64,000 nt of DNA from Virgibacillus proomii (GCF_900162615.1 NZ_FUFN01000009.1:622520-686519), one strand, 5' to 3'; shown: positions 27,127 to 36,544, counted from the stretch's first letter. Numbers and translations: made by a program. The notes: generated by a model not told the origin, from the sequence alone.

Positions 27127-27367
27127 AATATAATAATGTCTTCCTAAGCAGTAACGGTTTAAACACATGATGGATACTAAACTCAATACTCTCACCAGTG
27201 ATGACATGTGTTGGCGGAGCTTCTCCCCAACCAGTTATTCTATTATCACATACCTTAGCTTGACAACTGTTGTTTCAGCTGTAGTAACCGTACGTAATGC
27301 TGTTTTGTTTTAAACGGAGTATATAAAGGCACTGCTGACGAAATGTTTTTATTTCTTTTATGACCAT
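27127..27367 (-). pseudogene. ykfB: ykfB relic (L-Ala-D/L-Glu epimerase), frameshifted and truncated
   Basis: Between ykfA and ykfC, exactly where B. subtilis has ykfB, the minus strand encodes pieces of that protein in three frames. From ATG 27367 (ribosome site TGGGGGAT): MVIKEIKTFR; then frame change to VPLYTPFKT; then KTALRTVTTAETTVVKL; then DNRITGWGEAPPTHVITGES and IEFSIHHVFKPLLLRKT. These match the start of YkfB in order (PLTKPFKTALRTVYTAE, GWGEAPPTLVITGDS, IHHVLKP). One shift is a 5-base AAACA duplication. About 280 C-terminal codons are missing. The epimerase activity is therefore lost here unless encoded elsewhere. Confidence 0.88.
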
Positions 27368-27386
27368 ATTTATCCCCCACATCCTA

Positions 27387-28304
27387 CTAGCATACACCCG
27401 GCTGAATTTTCAATGTTTTTTGTTTCGTCGATAATTTTGCTTCTGTCCCTAAAGGAATAGCTATATTTGGCATACAATGGCCTATTTTAAAGCCTGCTAA
27501 TACAGGTATATCTAAATCAGACAAATAATCATTAAAAACACGTTCCAATGTTAAAGACGGAACGATCTTTGGGCAAGCACCGGCAAAATCGCCTAATACA
27601 ATTCCGGCTGCACTAGCAAGCTTTCCGGAGAGCTTTAATTGATTCAACATTCTATCCACCTTATAAGGTTCTTCCCCAATGTCTTCGAGTAAAACAATTC
27701 GATTTGTTGTATCGATTTCAAACGGAGTACCTAGTGTACTGACCAAGATAGATAAATTTCCCCCTACGAGCATTCCTGTCGCTTCTCCGTTAGCAATAAC
27801 ATATAAAGGAGCGATTTGTTCTGTATAGGTATACGTCATTGGTTGAAATAACTGTTTAAACATCACTGCAGATATAGAATCAAAATCATCTCTTCCAATA
27901 TCAGAGGAAAGCATGGGACCATGAAATGTGACAAGTCCTGTTCGTTGACGAATGGCTGTATGTAAATATGTTATATCACTATATCCCCAAATGATTTTTG
28001 GTTGCTTTTTCATCCAGCTATAAGGAAGCTGTAATGCTATCCGTGCCGTTCCATATCCTCCTCTAGCAAAGATAATTGCTTTAATTGACGGATCCACGAT
28101 CATGCTTTGGAAATCCTCCAGTCGTTCTCTGTCGTTCCCTGCGAGATAGCCATCCACTTTATTCACATGTTCCCCTAACCGCACCTCTAGTCCCATTTTT
28201 TCCAAAAACAATATTCCTTGCTGCAACCTGCTACTATCTGGTGGACCTGCAGGTGCAAGAATACCAACAGTATCTCCTTGGTGAAGTCTAGGAGGATAAA
28301 TCAT
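27387..28304 (-). CDS. ykfA: LD-carboxypeptidase (murein peptide carboxypeptidase) YkfA
   Basis: 305 aa, S66 family. The nucleophile Ser lies in HGPMLSSDIG (around 115) near the family pattern GYSDITYLHTA, with Glu and His later (LLEDIGEEPYKVDRML, FKIGHCMPNIAIPLG). It removes the terminal D-Ala from cytoplasmic murein tetrapeptides. RARGGYGTARIALQL-like stretch (FARGGYGTARIA) is typical. It follows dppE after a stable hairpin at 28326 and precedes the dead ykfB. Start ATG 28304 with AAGAAGGGATC-type site. Confidence 0.92.
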   Translation of the reverse strand: MIYPPRLHQGDTVGILAPAGPPDSSRLQQGILFLEKMGLEVRLGEHVNKVDGYLAGNDRERLEDFQSMIVDPSIKAIIFARGGYGTARIALQLPYSWMKKQPKIIWGYSDITYLHTAIRQRTGLVTFHGPMLSSDIGRDDFDSISAVMFKQLFQPMTYTYTEQIAPLYVIANGEATGMLVGGNLSILVSTLGTPFEIDTTNRIVLLEDIGEEPYKVDRMLNQLKLSGKLASAAGIVLGDFAGACPKIVPSLTLERVFNDYLSDLDIPVLAGFKIGHCMPNIAIPLGTEAKLSTKQKTLKIQPGVC

Positions 28305-28325
28305 TTGATCCCTTCTTTCCTAGAA

Positions 28326-28351
28326 ACAGGGGCTGATTTATGGGCCCCTGT
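28326..28351 (-). promoter_or_regulatory. Intercistronic hairpin between dppE and ykfA
   Basis: Perfect 8-bp stem ACAGGGGC / GCCCCTGT, loop of 10, no T-run. Typical of 3' stabilisers or partial attenuators that raise binding-protein mRNA above the rest of an ABC operon (inference). Confidence 0.6.
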
Positions 28352-28355
28352 TAAC

Positions 28356-29993
28356 CTATTGTTTATCAGCATATTTTAAATCCAGGTAACCAACTGGGTG
28401 GCGGTGAATATTCGTAACTCCTTCCTGTAACACTTCTACTTGGTTGTAATAACGAATTGGAAAAATCGGCATTTCTTCAGCTAATAGCTTTTCTGCTTCA
28501 TACATATATTCCCAACGTTTCTTTTCGTCTACTGCTGACTTTGCATTTGCAATGAACTCATCATATTTTTCATTTGACCAGCCAGTTCGATTCATATAAG
28601 AACCGGTAATGAAACTTTCTAAGAAATTAATTGGATCAGCATAGTCATATAAGAAAGAACTTCGTGACAATTGATGTTTTAATGCTTTTTGATCCTCTAG
28701 AAATACATTCCATTCCGTATTTTCAAGTTCTACATCAACACCAAGATGTTCACTAATCATTCCTTGCAATGTTTCTGCTACATCTTTATTAACATGATCC
28801 GTATTATATGACAATGTTACGTTAGGAAGTTCATCATACCCTTCTTCCTTCATTCCCTCTTCCAATAATGCTTTTGCTTCCTCTGGATTAAAAGAAATAA
28901 GATCCTCATTAACATCTCTAAAATCTTTTCCTTCCGGGTTCGTAAATCCTGGGGATACAAAACCGAAAGCTGGTTCTACTTTGTTTTTCACTACAAATTC
29001 TGCGATCTCTTTTTGATCAATTGCCAAAGCAAATGCTTTCCGAATTTTTATATTTTGAAACGGTTCCTCTGTCACATTAAACCGGTAAAAATCCAACCCG
29101 CCCTGCTCAACAATTTGTACATTTTCCCCATCAATCAATTGATCGGATAATTCTGCTGGAATTTCTGCTGAATCTAATTCCCCTCTTTCAAACATTTGAT
29201 ATTCTGTATTTACATCATCAATCATCGTCCAATGCACACCATCTAATCGTACATTTTCTGCATCCCAATATTCTTTGTTTTTACTAAACACCATTTCATT
29301 ATCATGTTTCCAAGCATCTAACTTAAATGGACCGTTCGCAACAAATGTATTTGCTTCGGTGTGCCATTCTGGATTTTCTTCAGCAACTTTATGATTTACC
29401 GGAAAAAAAGCCGGGTTTGTTATTAAATGCAGAAAAAAGCCTGTTGGACTCTCTAATTCTACTTCAAGTGTTTTCTCATCTACTGCAGTAAGACCTAAAT
29501 CATCTTTAGAGCCTTTACCATTGTTAAATGCTTCGCCACCTTTAATAAAATAACCGAGAAATCCTGCAGCTGAACCAGTATCCGGATTTAATAACCTTTC
29601 CCAAGCAAAAATAAAATCCTTTGCTACAACTGGGTCTCCATTTGACCAATTTGCATCCTTTCGTAAATGAAATGTGTACGTTTTTCCATCCTCCGAAACA
29701 TCCCACCTCTCTGCAATTGCTGGTTGCGGTTGATGATCATCTCCTAAGCGAGTTAACCCTTCCAGCAAATTATTTAAAGCATCCCACGAAACATTATCAA
29801 AGCCGATTGCCGGGTCAAAAGATGTCGGTTCCCGGCCATTATTTAATTTTAAAACTTTTTGACCAATGCTTTCCTCTGCTCCGTTTTGTTTACTGTTATC
29901 TTTCGGTTCTTCTCCAGCTCCTTTCTTCGCAGTACATGCAGCTAAAGCGACAACAAAAAGAATGATGACCATACTGACTAACCACTTCTTCAC
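28356..29993 (-). CDS. dppE: Dipeptide ABC transporter substrate-binding lipoprotein DppE
   Basis: 545 aa. Signal peptide with lipobox ALAAC (Cys about 20), charged linker, then the SBP family 5 fold: LNNGREPTSFDPAIGFDNVS near 50, the NNLLEGLTRLGDDHQPQPAIAERWDVSEDG stretch (shown in part), TYTFHLRKDANWSNGDPVVAKDF near 115 and a conserved C-terminal FPIRYYNQVEVL. It binds di- or murein peptides outside the membrane and passes them to DppBC. Spacing to dppD is 19 bases. CodY control through the dppA promoter is likely. Confidence 0.93.
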   Translation of the reverse strand: MKKWLVSMVIILFVVALAACTAKKGAGEEPKDNSKQNGAEESIGQKVLKLNNGREPTSFDPAIGFDNVSWDALNNLLEGLTRLGDDHQPQPAIAERWDVSEDGKTYTFHLRKDANWSNGDPVVAKDFIFAWERLLNPDTGSAAGFLGYFIKGGEAFNNGKGSKDDLGLTAVDEKTLEVELESPTGFFLHLITNPAFFPVNHKVAEENPEWHTEANTFVANGPFKLDAWKHDNEMVFSKNKEYWDAENVRLDGVHWTMIDDVNTEYQMFERGELDSAEIPAELSDQLIDGENVQIVEQGGLDFYRFNVTEEPFQNIKIRKAFALAIDQKEIAEFVVKNKVEPAFGFVSPGFTNPEGKDFRDVNEDLISFNPEEAKALLEEGMKEEGYDELPNVTLSYNTDHVNKDVAETLQGMISEHLGVDVELENTEWNVFLEDQKALKHQLSRSSFLYDYADPINFLESFITGSYMNRTGWSNEKYDEFIANAKSAVDEKKRWEYMYEAEKLLAEEMPIFPIRYYNQVEVLQEGVTNIHRHPVGYLDLKYADKQ

Positions 29994-30012
29994 ACCTTTT
30001 TCCTCCTTAGTT

Positions 30013-31017
30013 TTATTTAAGTGCTGTTAGTTCTAACAGCTGCTTCGCCCGCCTATCCTGCATCCAGCAATTCACCTTATGAGATTTGCTCTTATCAATC
30101 GTGTTCGGGTAAACTTTATCACACACCTCCATTGCTAGCGGACATCTCGCAGTAAATGGGCAGCCTTGTGGTGGGGAGAATAAATCAGGTGGAGTCCCGT
30201 CAATTGGCTTGAGCTTCCCTCCCTTTACATCAAGACGGGGAACTGAATTTAGCAACCCTTTTGTATAGGGATGTTGCGCTTGATAAAAAATCTCACGTTT
30301 AGACCCAACCTCTATGATCTTTCCTGCATACATAACAGCAATTCGATCTGCTATTTTAGCAACAACGCCTAAATCATGCGTGATTAGAATAATAGCTACT
30401 TTAGTTGCTGCCTGAATCTTTTCAAACAACTCCAGAATTTGTGCTTGAATTGTTACATCGAGCGCGGTTGTTGGCTCATCAGCAATTAATAGTTCTGGTT
30501 CACAAATGAGCGCCATTGCAATTACAATTCGCTGCCTCATCCCACCACTAAACTGATGAGGATATTGCTTCAAACGTTCTATTGGATTGGGGATGCCAAC
30601 TAATTGCAGCATTTCTAATGCTTTGGCTTTTGCCTGGTCGGCGCTAAGTTGCTGATGTTTGCGTACACCCTCCATTACTTGTGTTCCAATGGTTAGCGTT
30701 GGGTTTAATGCTGTCATCGGGTCCTGAAAAATCATGGAAATATCAATTCCGCGAACAGATCGCATTTGCTTTTCCGATAAACTTGTCAATACTTTATTTT
30801 TAAATGTAATCGTCCCTTTTGTTATTTTTCCAGGCGGATCGGGAATCAGCTGCATAATCGCATTAGCCGTAACACTTTTACCACAACCAGACTCGCCAAC
30901 AATCGCTAAGGTCTCTCCTTGATGTAATTTAAAATCAACACCACGAACCGCCTTAACAGTTCCTCCATAGGTGGAAAATGTAACATGTAAATCATTTACT
31001 TCAAGTAATTTCTCCAT
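30013..31017 (-). CDS. dppD: Dipeptide ABC transporter ATP-binding protein DppD
   Basis: 334 aa. Walker A AIVGESGCGKSVTANAIM (about 38), signature QFSGGMRQRIVIAMALICEP, Walker B LLIADEPTTALDVTIQAQIL, H-loop LITHDLGVVA, and the Opp/Dpp C-terminal extension PDLFSPPQGCPFTARCPLAM with conserved Cys residues. Energises peptide import with YkfD and the DppBC pore. It starts 8 bases after dppC stops. Confidence 0.93.
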   Translation of the reverse strand: MEKLLEVNDLHVTFSTYGGTVKAVRGVDFKLHQGETLAIVGESGCGKSVTANAIMQLIPDPPGKITKGTITFKNKVLTSLSEKQMRSVRGIDISMIFQDPMTALNPTLTIGTQVMEGVRKHQQLSADQAKAKALEMLQLVGIPNPIERLKQYPHQFSGGMRQRIVIAMALICEPELLIADEPTTALDVTIQAQILELFEKIQAATKVAIILITHDLGVVAKIADRIAVMYAGKIIEVGSKREIFYQAQHPYTKGLLNSVPRLDVKGGKLKPIDGTPPDLFSPPQGCPFTARCPLAMEVCDKVYPNTIDKSKSHKVNCWMQDRRAKQLLELTALK

Positions 31018-31025
31018 TTGCTCAC

Positions 31026-31985
31026 CTACTTTCTCAGTTTCGGGTCTAGTGCGTCCTGAAGCCCGTCACCTAACACATTAAATGCAAACATGGTAAAGGA
31101 TATAAAAAAGGCTGGAAAAAATAATGTCCACCAGTGACCGGATAAAATTGCACCTAGGGAGTCATTCGCCATCACACCCCAACTCGCAAACGGTGCTTGA
31201 ATACCCAGACCCAAAAAACTTAAAAATGCTTCTGCAAAAATGGCGCTGGGGACGGTTAAGGTCATTTGTATAATGATTGGACCCATCGTATTTGGTAATA
31301 AATTTTTGCGGATAATCCGTGATGTCTTTGCACCAAATGATTTAGAGGCCAGAACAAACTCATAATTTTTAATTTGCAATACTTGCCCCCGAACAATTCT
31401 GGCCATGCCTACCCAACCGGTGACCGTTAAGGCTATAATAATGGTCGCTAGGCTCGGACCCAAGACAACCAATAATAAAATAACGACGAGCAGATATGGA
31501 AGACCGTACAAAACCTCAATAATCCGCATCATTATATGATCGGTTCGCCCTCCTTTATAACCAGCTATACCGCCATAAACTATTCCTATCGTAAAATCGA
31601 TGAGTGCTGCCATAACTCCAACAAACAATGATATTCGCGCCCCATACCAAGTCCTAGTAAACACATCACGTCCTGCATTGTCTGTTCCAAACCAATGCGC
31701 TTTGGATGGGGGCTGATATTGATTCGGCAAATCTTGTTTATTTACATCGTAAGGTGATAGGATTGGCCCAACGTTTGCAAAAATAGCAAGGATAACTAAA
31801 AAGATGAGACCCGTCATTGCAAGTTTATTCTTGACAAGTCTCCTCCAAGCATCCTTCCAATAAGACAAGGATGGTCTGGATACAGTCTGCATCTCCGCTT
31901 TATCCTTTTCTTTCCAAGTGAACCAAGCATCCGGAATATTTGCTGGAGAAGGAAGTTGTTTGGATGTTTTTTCTGCCACATTCAT
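31026..31985 (-). CDS. dppC: Dipeptide ABC transporter permease DppC
   Basis: 319 aa. About 70 residues of cytoplasmic N-terminal tail, first span near 57-78, then five more spans; the EAA loop reads AKSFGAKTSRIIRKNLLPN (around 215). YGLPYLLVVILLLVVLG and EAFLSFLGLGIQAPFASWG are typical of OppC/DppC. Forms the membrane channel with DppB. The start codon lies one base after the dppB stop, and the ribosome site GGAGG is inside dppB. Confidence 0.93.
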   Translation of the reverse strand: MNVAEKTSKQLPSPANIPDAWFTWKEKDKAEMQTVSRPSLSYWKDAWRRLVKNKLAMTGLIFLVILAIFANVGPILSPYDVNKQDLPNQYQPPSKAHWFGTDNAGRDVFTRTWYGARISLFVGVMAALIDFTIGIVYGGIAGYKGGRTDHIMMRIIEVLYGLPYLLVVILLLVVLGPSLATIIIALTVTGWVGMARIVRGQVLQIKNYEFVLASKSFGAKTSRIIRKNLLPNTMGPIIIQMTLTVPSAIFAEAFLSFLGLGIQAPFASWGVMANDSLGAILSGHWWTLFFPAFFISFTMFAFNVLGDGLQDALDPKLRK

Positions 31986-31986
31986 C

Positions 31987-32919
31987 TTATTTTCCTCCCT
32001 TCTTATGCAACTTAATTCTCGGATCTAAAAGTCCGTATACAATATCAACGAGAAATAGCATGATAATGAGGAACGCACTATAAAATACAGTTGTTCCCAT
32101 AATAACTGGATAATCACGCTGATTTATGCTTTCTACAAAATACTTGCCCATGCCCGGAACAGCAAAAATTTTTTCTATCACAAATGTTCCTGTCAAAATT
32201 CCTGCTAAGAGCGTGCCCATAATTGTGATAACGGGCATTAATGCGTTTTTTAATGCATGTTTAATAACTATTTTCCATGGAGATAGTCCCTTTGCTCGAG
32301 CCATTTTTATGTAATCTTGTGTTAATACTTCTAGCATGGTTGACCTTGTTAATCTAGCAATAATAGCCATTGGTCCAGTAGCAAGTGCAGTAATTGGTAA
32401 GATCATATGGGCTGGACTCAGCCATCTGGCTACAGGGAAAAGTTCAATATTAACAGCCAACTGCTGAATGAGAAGTGTAGCTAGCACGAAATTTGGAATT
32501 GATATACCTAAAACAGCAAATCCCATTGCTACGTAATCAATAATTTGATTATGTTTTAATGCTGCAAAAACCCCCAGTGTTACTCCAGATAAAACGGCAA
32601 CAATAATGGTTATAATCCCTAATTCAAATGAAATTGGAAAACCGCGCATCAGCATATCGTTCACTGTTTGCGACGGCTGCTTTATGGATGGACCAAAATC
32701 GAACGTTACAATCGACTTTAAATATAAAAAGTATTGCACAATATAAGGTTCATCCAGATTATAATGCGCCTCTAAATTAGCCTGTACGACCTCATTAGTC
32801 CCTCTCTCACTATTAAACGGTGATCCTGGTATGGTAACCATCAGAATAAAGGTTAATGTTACAATTACCCACAGAGTTACCAGCATAATGAGTAAGCGCT
32901 TTAATATGTAACGAAGCAT
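31987..32919 (-). CDS. dppB: Dipeptide ABC transporter permease DppB
   Basis: 310 aa. Six spans, starting MLRYILKRLLIMLVTLWVIV; EAA loop DYIKMARAKGLSPWKIVIKH (around 200) and GTFVIEKIFAVPGMGKYFVE near 245 are the OppB/DppB hallmarks. Inner-membrane channel half. Follows dppA by 12 bases; GGAGGAAAG precedes ATG 32919. Confidence 0.94.
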   Translation of the reverse strand: MLRYILKRLLIMLVTLWVIVTLTFILMVTIPGSPFNSERGTNEVVQANLEAHYNLDEPYIVQYFLYLKSIVTFDFGPSIKQPSQTVNDMLMRGFPISFELGIITIIVAVLSGVTLGVFAALKHNQIIDYVAMGFAVLGISIPNFVLATLLIQQLAVNIELFPVARWLSPAHMILPITALATGPMAIIARLTRSTMLEVLTQDYIKMARAKGLSPWKIVIKHALKNALMPVITIMGTLLAGILTGTFVIEKIFAVPGMGKYFVESINQRDYPVIMGTTVFYSAFLIIMLFLVDIVYGLLDPRIKLHKKGGK

Positions 32920-32931
32920 GGACTTTCCTCC

Positions 32932-33756
32932 TTATGAAAACCTCGTATTCATAGCAAGTTCTGTCATAACAAGCATCGCTTGATACGCTTCTAAAATATC
33001 TTTTGCTTTGAATGTAACAATCGTTGAATTTGGCTCTATGTACGTACCCGGCATTAAATTTGCCCATTCTGCTTGGCCATAGTTTGCAAATTCAATTCGC
33101 AGCACCGGTTGTTTTGGAGGAATAAGTGGTTGAACATGATGACGTCGTTCCATCGCATCATTTATTCTGGCAGATAATATCTCATTTGCTTTTGTTGGTG
33201 TAAGGCTATATACAGAGGATCGAGATATCGTATTTTTTACTGCTACAGCAGTGACATTAGGAATAAGCGCTTCTGCTTCTTGAGCTGCTTGATCATCACC
33301 AGTAACGGCTAAAACGGGTACATCATAGAAACCTGCAAGATATGCATTAAATCCCATTTCTCCAATTTCGTGATCATTAAGATACATGGTTCTTACAGCA
33401 TGAATCATGGTATGCGACATTACCCCAAACTGACCGGCACGTACATGGTAACCAATAAACATTGCTCCATCAAAGGTACTATCCAAACCTTCCATCATAG
33501 AAAATGGCTTAACATCTCCGGTAATCAGTTTTGCTTCTGGATGTAGATGCTCAATAAGTATATTATTCATTTTGGAATGACTATCATTAACTAATACTTC
33601 TGTACATCCCTTTTTTAAAGCAGCAACAATCACGCAATTTATTTCCTCTGTCATGACTTTTCTTGATCGTTCATAATTATGCATAGTAGCTTTAACAAAT
33701 GATTCATCCGGCAAGCCCGTTATCCCTTCCATATCTGCAGAAATATATAATTTCAT
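32932..33756 (-). CDS. dppA: D-aminopeptidase DppA
   Basis: 274 aa, same length as the B. subtilis enzyme. Self-compartmentalising zinc peptidase (M55) that frees N-terminal D-Ala from short peptides. Zinc-ligand motifs: ADMEG (Asp and Glu at residues 8-10), LVNDSHSKMNN (His near 60), HVRAGQFGVMSHTMIHAV (His near 104-115) and EIGEMGFNAYLAG (Glu near 133). The C-terminal IEFANYGQAEWANLMPG matches B. subtilis DppA. First gene of the operon, 29 bases downstream of a CodY-like box. Confidence 0.95.
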   Translation of the reverse strand: MKLYISADMEGITGLPDESFVKATMHNYERSRKVMTEEINCVIVAALKKGCTEVLVNDSHSKMNNILIEHLHPEAKLITGDVKPFSMMEGLDSTFDGAMFIGYHVRAGQFGVMSHTMIHAVRTMYLNDHEIGEMGFNAYLAGFYDVPVLAVTGDDQAAQEAEALIPNVTAVAVKNTISRSSVYSLTPTKANEILSARINDAMERRHHVQPLIPPKQPVLRIEFANYGQAEWANLMPGTYIEPNSTIVTFKAKDILEAYQAMLVMTELAMNTRFS

Positions 33757-33784
33757 TATTGAACGATCACTCCTCTAATGTTTA

Positions 33785-33799
33785 AATTTTCTTAAATTT
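33785..33799. promoter_or_regulatory. CodY-like operator upstream of dppA
   Basis: AATTTTCTTAAATTT, 13 of 15 matches to the CodY consensus AATTTTCWGAAAATT, ending 29 bases before the dppA start. The B. subtilis dpp operon is a classical CodY target, so function is probably kept. Confidence 0.75.
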
Positions 33800-33867
33800 T
33801 ACCATATATAGAATGAAAAGAAAAGTGCATATTCTTATGATTAAAACTGTAATTTTATTTTAATTTT

Positions 33868-33957
33868 CGATGCGCCGTTTCTACAATTTAAACTTCTCCG
33901 TATTCTCTAAAGTCTTGAAGAGAGAGTCTTAACGATGCCTTAGATGCAGGATAACAA
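33868..33957 (+). mobile_element. F1 fragment, copy 11
   Basis: Right half only: GATGCGCCGTTTCTAC ... AGTCTTAACGATGCCTTAGA then TGCAGGATAA. Hairpin 2 no longer pairs fully. The rest of the dppA-murA gap (33958-34268) shows nothing I can assign. Confidence 0.5.
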
Positions 33958-34268
33958 AGCAGGTTACTTGTGAATGTGAAGTTGATAAGATGTGAAAAAG
34001 GAGAATATAGTAGCAGGAGTTTCCATCAAAATAATAGGCTTATTCACAGTCTTGATGGGGCGGATAAAATGAACATGGTTTTTTCATAGGCTCGAGGCAG
34101 CTTTTAAAGTTTGTCCTGTATCAATATAATGTTTTTAAGTAAACTAATATATTTATTTTTAGCGTTGAAATCTTTGGCAATTCAAATGCTAACTATTATA
34201 CATAAATTAATGTATAGATAATTTCCGCACAATTCCTTATATGTTTCATGTATAACATATAAACAAAT

Positions 34269-34302
34269 AAAAACAGATGATACAATTCTTCATCTGTTTT
34301 TA
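34269..34302 (-). terminator. Terminator, probably of murA
   Basis: Stem AAAACAGATGA / TCATCTGTTTT with loop TACAATTC, followed by TTTAT-type T-run on either strand; 160 bases after the murA stop and before dppA. Confidence 0.7.
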
Positions 34303-34461
34303 TACTATCTATTAATTGAATGTGATTTAAAATAGAACTTGGAATATATAAGCGTGAATTGACAGAATGAAATAGAATTGTATATAACTATAAATTCCAA
34401 ATGATTCATTTCACCAAGTTAATTCTTAACTTACAGGTATTACGAAGAGACAGGTAAACTA

Positions 34462-35790
34462 TTAGGACAGCTCTGCCGCAATCGTTTTGTTTAAATGTTC
34501 GACTTTCATAAATGGAACGACTGTATTCCCATTATCATCTACCCTTTCCACATCTGCCCCTAAAGCTGCTAATTTGCCAGCAAAGTTAACATAACCGCGG
34601 TCAAGATGTTTTAATTCTGTTACTCTCGTCACACCGTCAGCGGCTAATCCAGCTAATACTAATGCTGCTGCTGCACGCAAATCTGTAGCTGCTACTTCAG
34701 CTCCTTGTAAATCACTAGGCCCTTCAATAATTACACTATGACCTTCAATTTTCATTTTTGCATTCATGCGTCTGAATTCTTCAACATGCATAAATCGATT
34801 TTCAAAAACTGTCTCTGTGATTACACTTGTACCTTCTGCTGCCAGCATCAAAGCCATCATTTGTGATTGCATATCTGTAGGAAACCCAGGATGCGGTAAT
34901 GTTTTAATGTCTGTAGCTTTCAATTTCTTTGGTCCTATAACTCTCAGTCCATTTTCTTCTTCAATAACCTTTACATTCATTTCCTCTAATTTTGAAATAA
35001 CAGAGCGCAGATGCTCAGGAACTGCATTTTGGATCAACACATTACCTTGTGTAATTGCTGCTGCTACCATAAACGTTCCCGCTTCCACACGGTCAGGAAT
35101 AATTGAATGTTCCACGCCGCGCAACTTTTCAACGCCCTCAATACGGATCGTTTCTGTTCCCGCACCAACTATTTTGGCACCCATCTTATTAAGGTAATTT
35201 GCTAAGTCGACGATTTCAGGCTCTTTTGCACTATTTTCAATGATTGTTTTTCCTTCAGCCAATGCTGCTGCCATCATAATATTTTCAGTTGCACCGACAC
35301 TAGGCATATCTAAATAAATTTTTGCACCTTTAAGACGCTTGCTGACTTTTAGTTCAACAAACCCATTACCAACATGAGTTTCTGCCCCCATTGCTTCAAA
35401 ACCCTTTAGATGTAAATCTATAGGTCTTGAACCGATGGCACACCCCCCTGGCATAGCAACTTTTGCATGACCATAGCGTGCCAATAAAGGTCCTATAACG
35501 AGGACAGAGGCACGCATTTTCCGAACATATTCAAATGGAGCTTCTGTGATCAATTGATTGGAAGCATCTACCGTTACTGTATTACTTTCAAAATGTACGT
35601 TAGCATTTATACTCCTTAATACTTGGTTTATTGTATATACATCAGCAAGTTCAGGAACATCTTTTATAACGCTTTTTCCTTCACTAGCAATAAGACTAGC
35701 GGCAATGACAGGAAGCACAGCATTTTTAGCACCTTCAATTTTAACAGTGCCTTTTAATTGGTGTCCGCCTCTTACGATGATTTTTTCCAT
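34462..35790 (-). CDS. murA: UDP-N-acetylglucosamine 1-carboxyvinyltransferase MurA
   Basis: 442 aa. Transfers enolpyruvate from PEP to UDP-GlcNAc, the first committed step of peptidoglycan synthesis and the fosfomycin target. Substrate Lys-Asn pair in EGAKNAVLPV (K22, N23) and catalytic Cys117 in MPGGCAIGSRPIDLH. ATG 35790 is chosen: AAGGAG lies 9 bases before it, and the upstream 15 codons are not conserved. Placement between ywmB and spoIID (here displaced by the dpp operon) indicates the B. subtilis murAA orthologue. Confidence 0.95.
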   Translation of the reverse strand: MEKIIVRGGHQLKGTVKIEGAKNAVLPVIAASLIASEGKSVIKDVPELADVYTINQVLRSINANVHFESNTVTVDASNQLITEAPFEYVRKMRASVLVIGPLLARYGHAKVAMPGGCAIGSRPIDLHLKGFEAMGAETHVGNGFVELKVSKRLKGAKIYLDMPSVGATENIMMAAALAEGKTIIENSAKEPEIVDLANYLNKMGAKIVGAGTETIRIEGVEKLRGVEHSIIPDRVEAGTFMVAAAITQGNVLIQNAVPEHLRSVISKLEEMNVKVIEEENGLRVIGPKKLKATDIKTLPHPGFPTDMQSQMMALMLAAEGTSVITETVFENRFMHVEEFRRMNAKMKIEGHSVIIEGPSDLQGAEVAATDLRAAAALVLAGLAADGVTRVTELKHLDRGYVNFAGKLAALGADVERVDDNGNTVVPFMKVEHLNKTIAAELS

Positions 35791-35824
35791 ATTCCAAATC
35801 TCCTTCAGATCCAATTTCATTATA

Positions 35825-36544
35825 TTAATATTCATTTATTAGGATAGGTGTTCCTATCATGTATGTAGGATTGTCCGATCCAGTTTCTGTTACTGCAATT
35901 TGAAAATTCATGGGAACACTGTCGATTGAAATCTGTTGATTCCACAGTGGTGTATACCCGTATATAATTTTTTTATGCACTGATTTTTTAACTGTATCGA
36001 ATTGTGTCTGTATTTGTTCAACTTGAAAATAATTTATGAGCATGTTTAAAAAATAGTCACCATTAATTATATCATTTTCTTTAGTCGCCAGACAAGAAAA
36101 TCTCTTTGCCTTGGCTGAAAAATAATTATCTACACTGGAGTTGACGATTTCTCTATATTCTTGTGCAATAATGTGATTCCAACTACTTCCTTGAATGACA
36201 ACTACCAGTTCTGCAGATAGTTTTTTCTGACGCGGAAGGCTCACACTATAAGATACGTCTATATTTCCAGTAATGCGACTGTTTTTAAAAGAAATTTTTA
36301 TTATTTTTTTATGTTTTGTCACTGTTTTGTCATACTTAGCACTCAATGCTTTAATTAACGCTTCTGCTTGTTGATGTGAAAATGATTCTTTCCAAGTAGT
36401 TTGCCAATTTTCTATTTCCACTTGATTATTGACTACAAACGAAGCCATATCTGTCAACTCATCGGTATAAGCTTCTGCTGGTTGAGTCATCATATTATTC
36501 GATATAAATAATAATAGGATACATAGAATAATAGATTTTCTCAT
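35825..36544 (-). CDS. ywmB: YwmB family secreted protein (TATA-box-binding-like fold)
   Basis: 239 aa. Signal peptide of about 27 residues (MRKSIILCILLLFISNN... ending AEA), then a secreted domain rich in beta strand. Database family name 'TATA-box binding' reflects a fold similarity only. The role is unknown; the gene is regularly found upstream of murA in Bacillaceae, as here. ATG 36544 has GGGGG 8 bases before it; the longer reading starts inside this site. Stop is 34 bases before murA. Confidence 0.82.
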   Translation of the reverse strand: MRKSIILCILLLFISNNMMTQPAEAYTDELTDMASFVVNNQVEIENWQTTWKESFSHQQAEALIKALSAKYDKTVTKHKKIIKISFKNSRITGNIDVSYSVSLPRQKKLSAELVVVIQGSSWNHIIAQEYREIVNSSVDNYFSAKAKRFSCLATKENDIINGDYFLNMLINYFQVEQIQTQFDTVKKSVHKKIIYGYTPLWNQQISIDSVPMNFQIAVTETGSDNPTYMIGTPILINEY

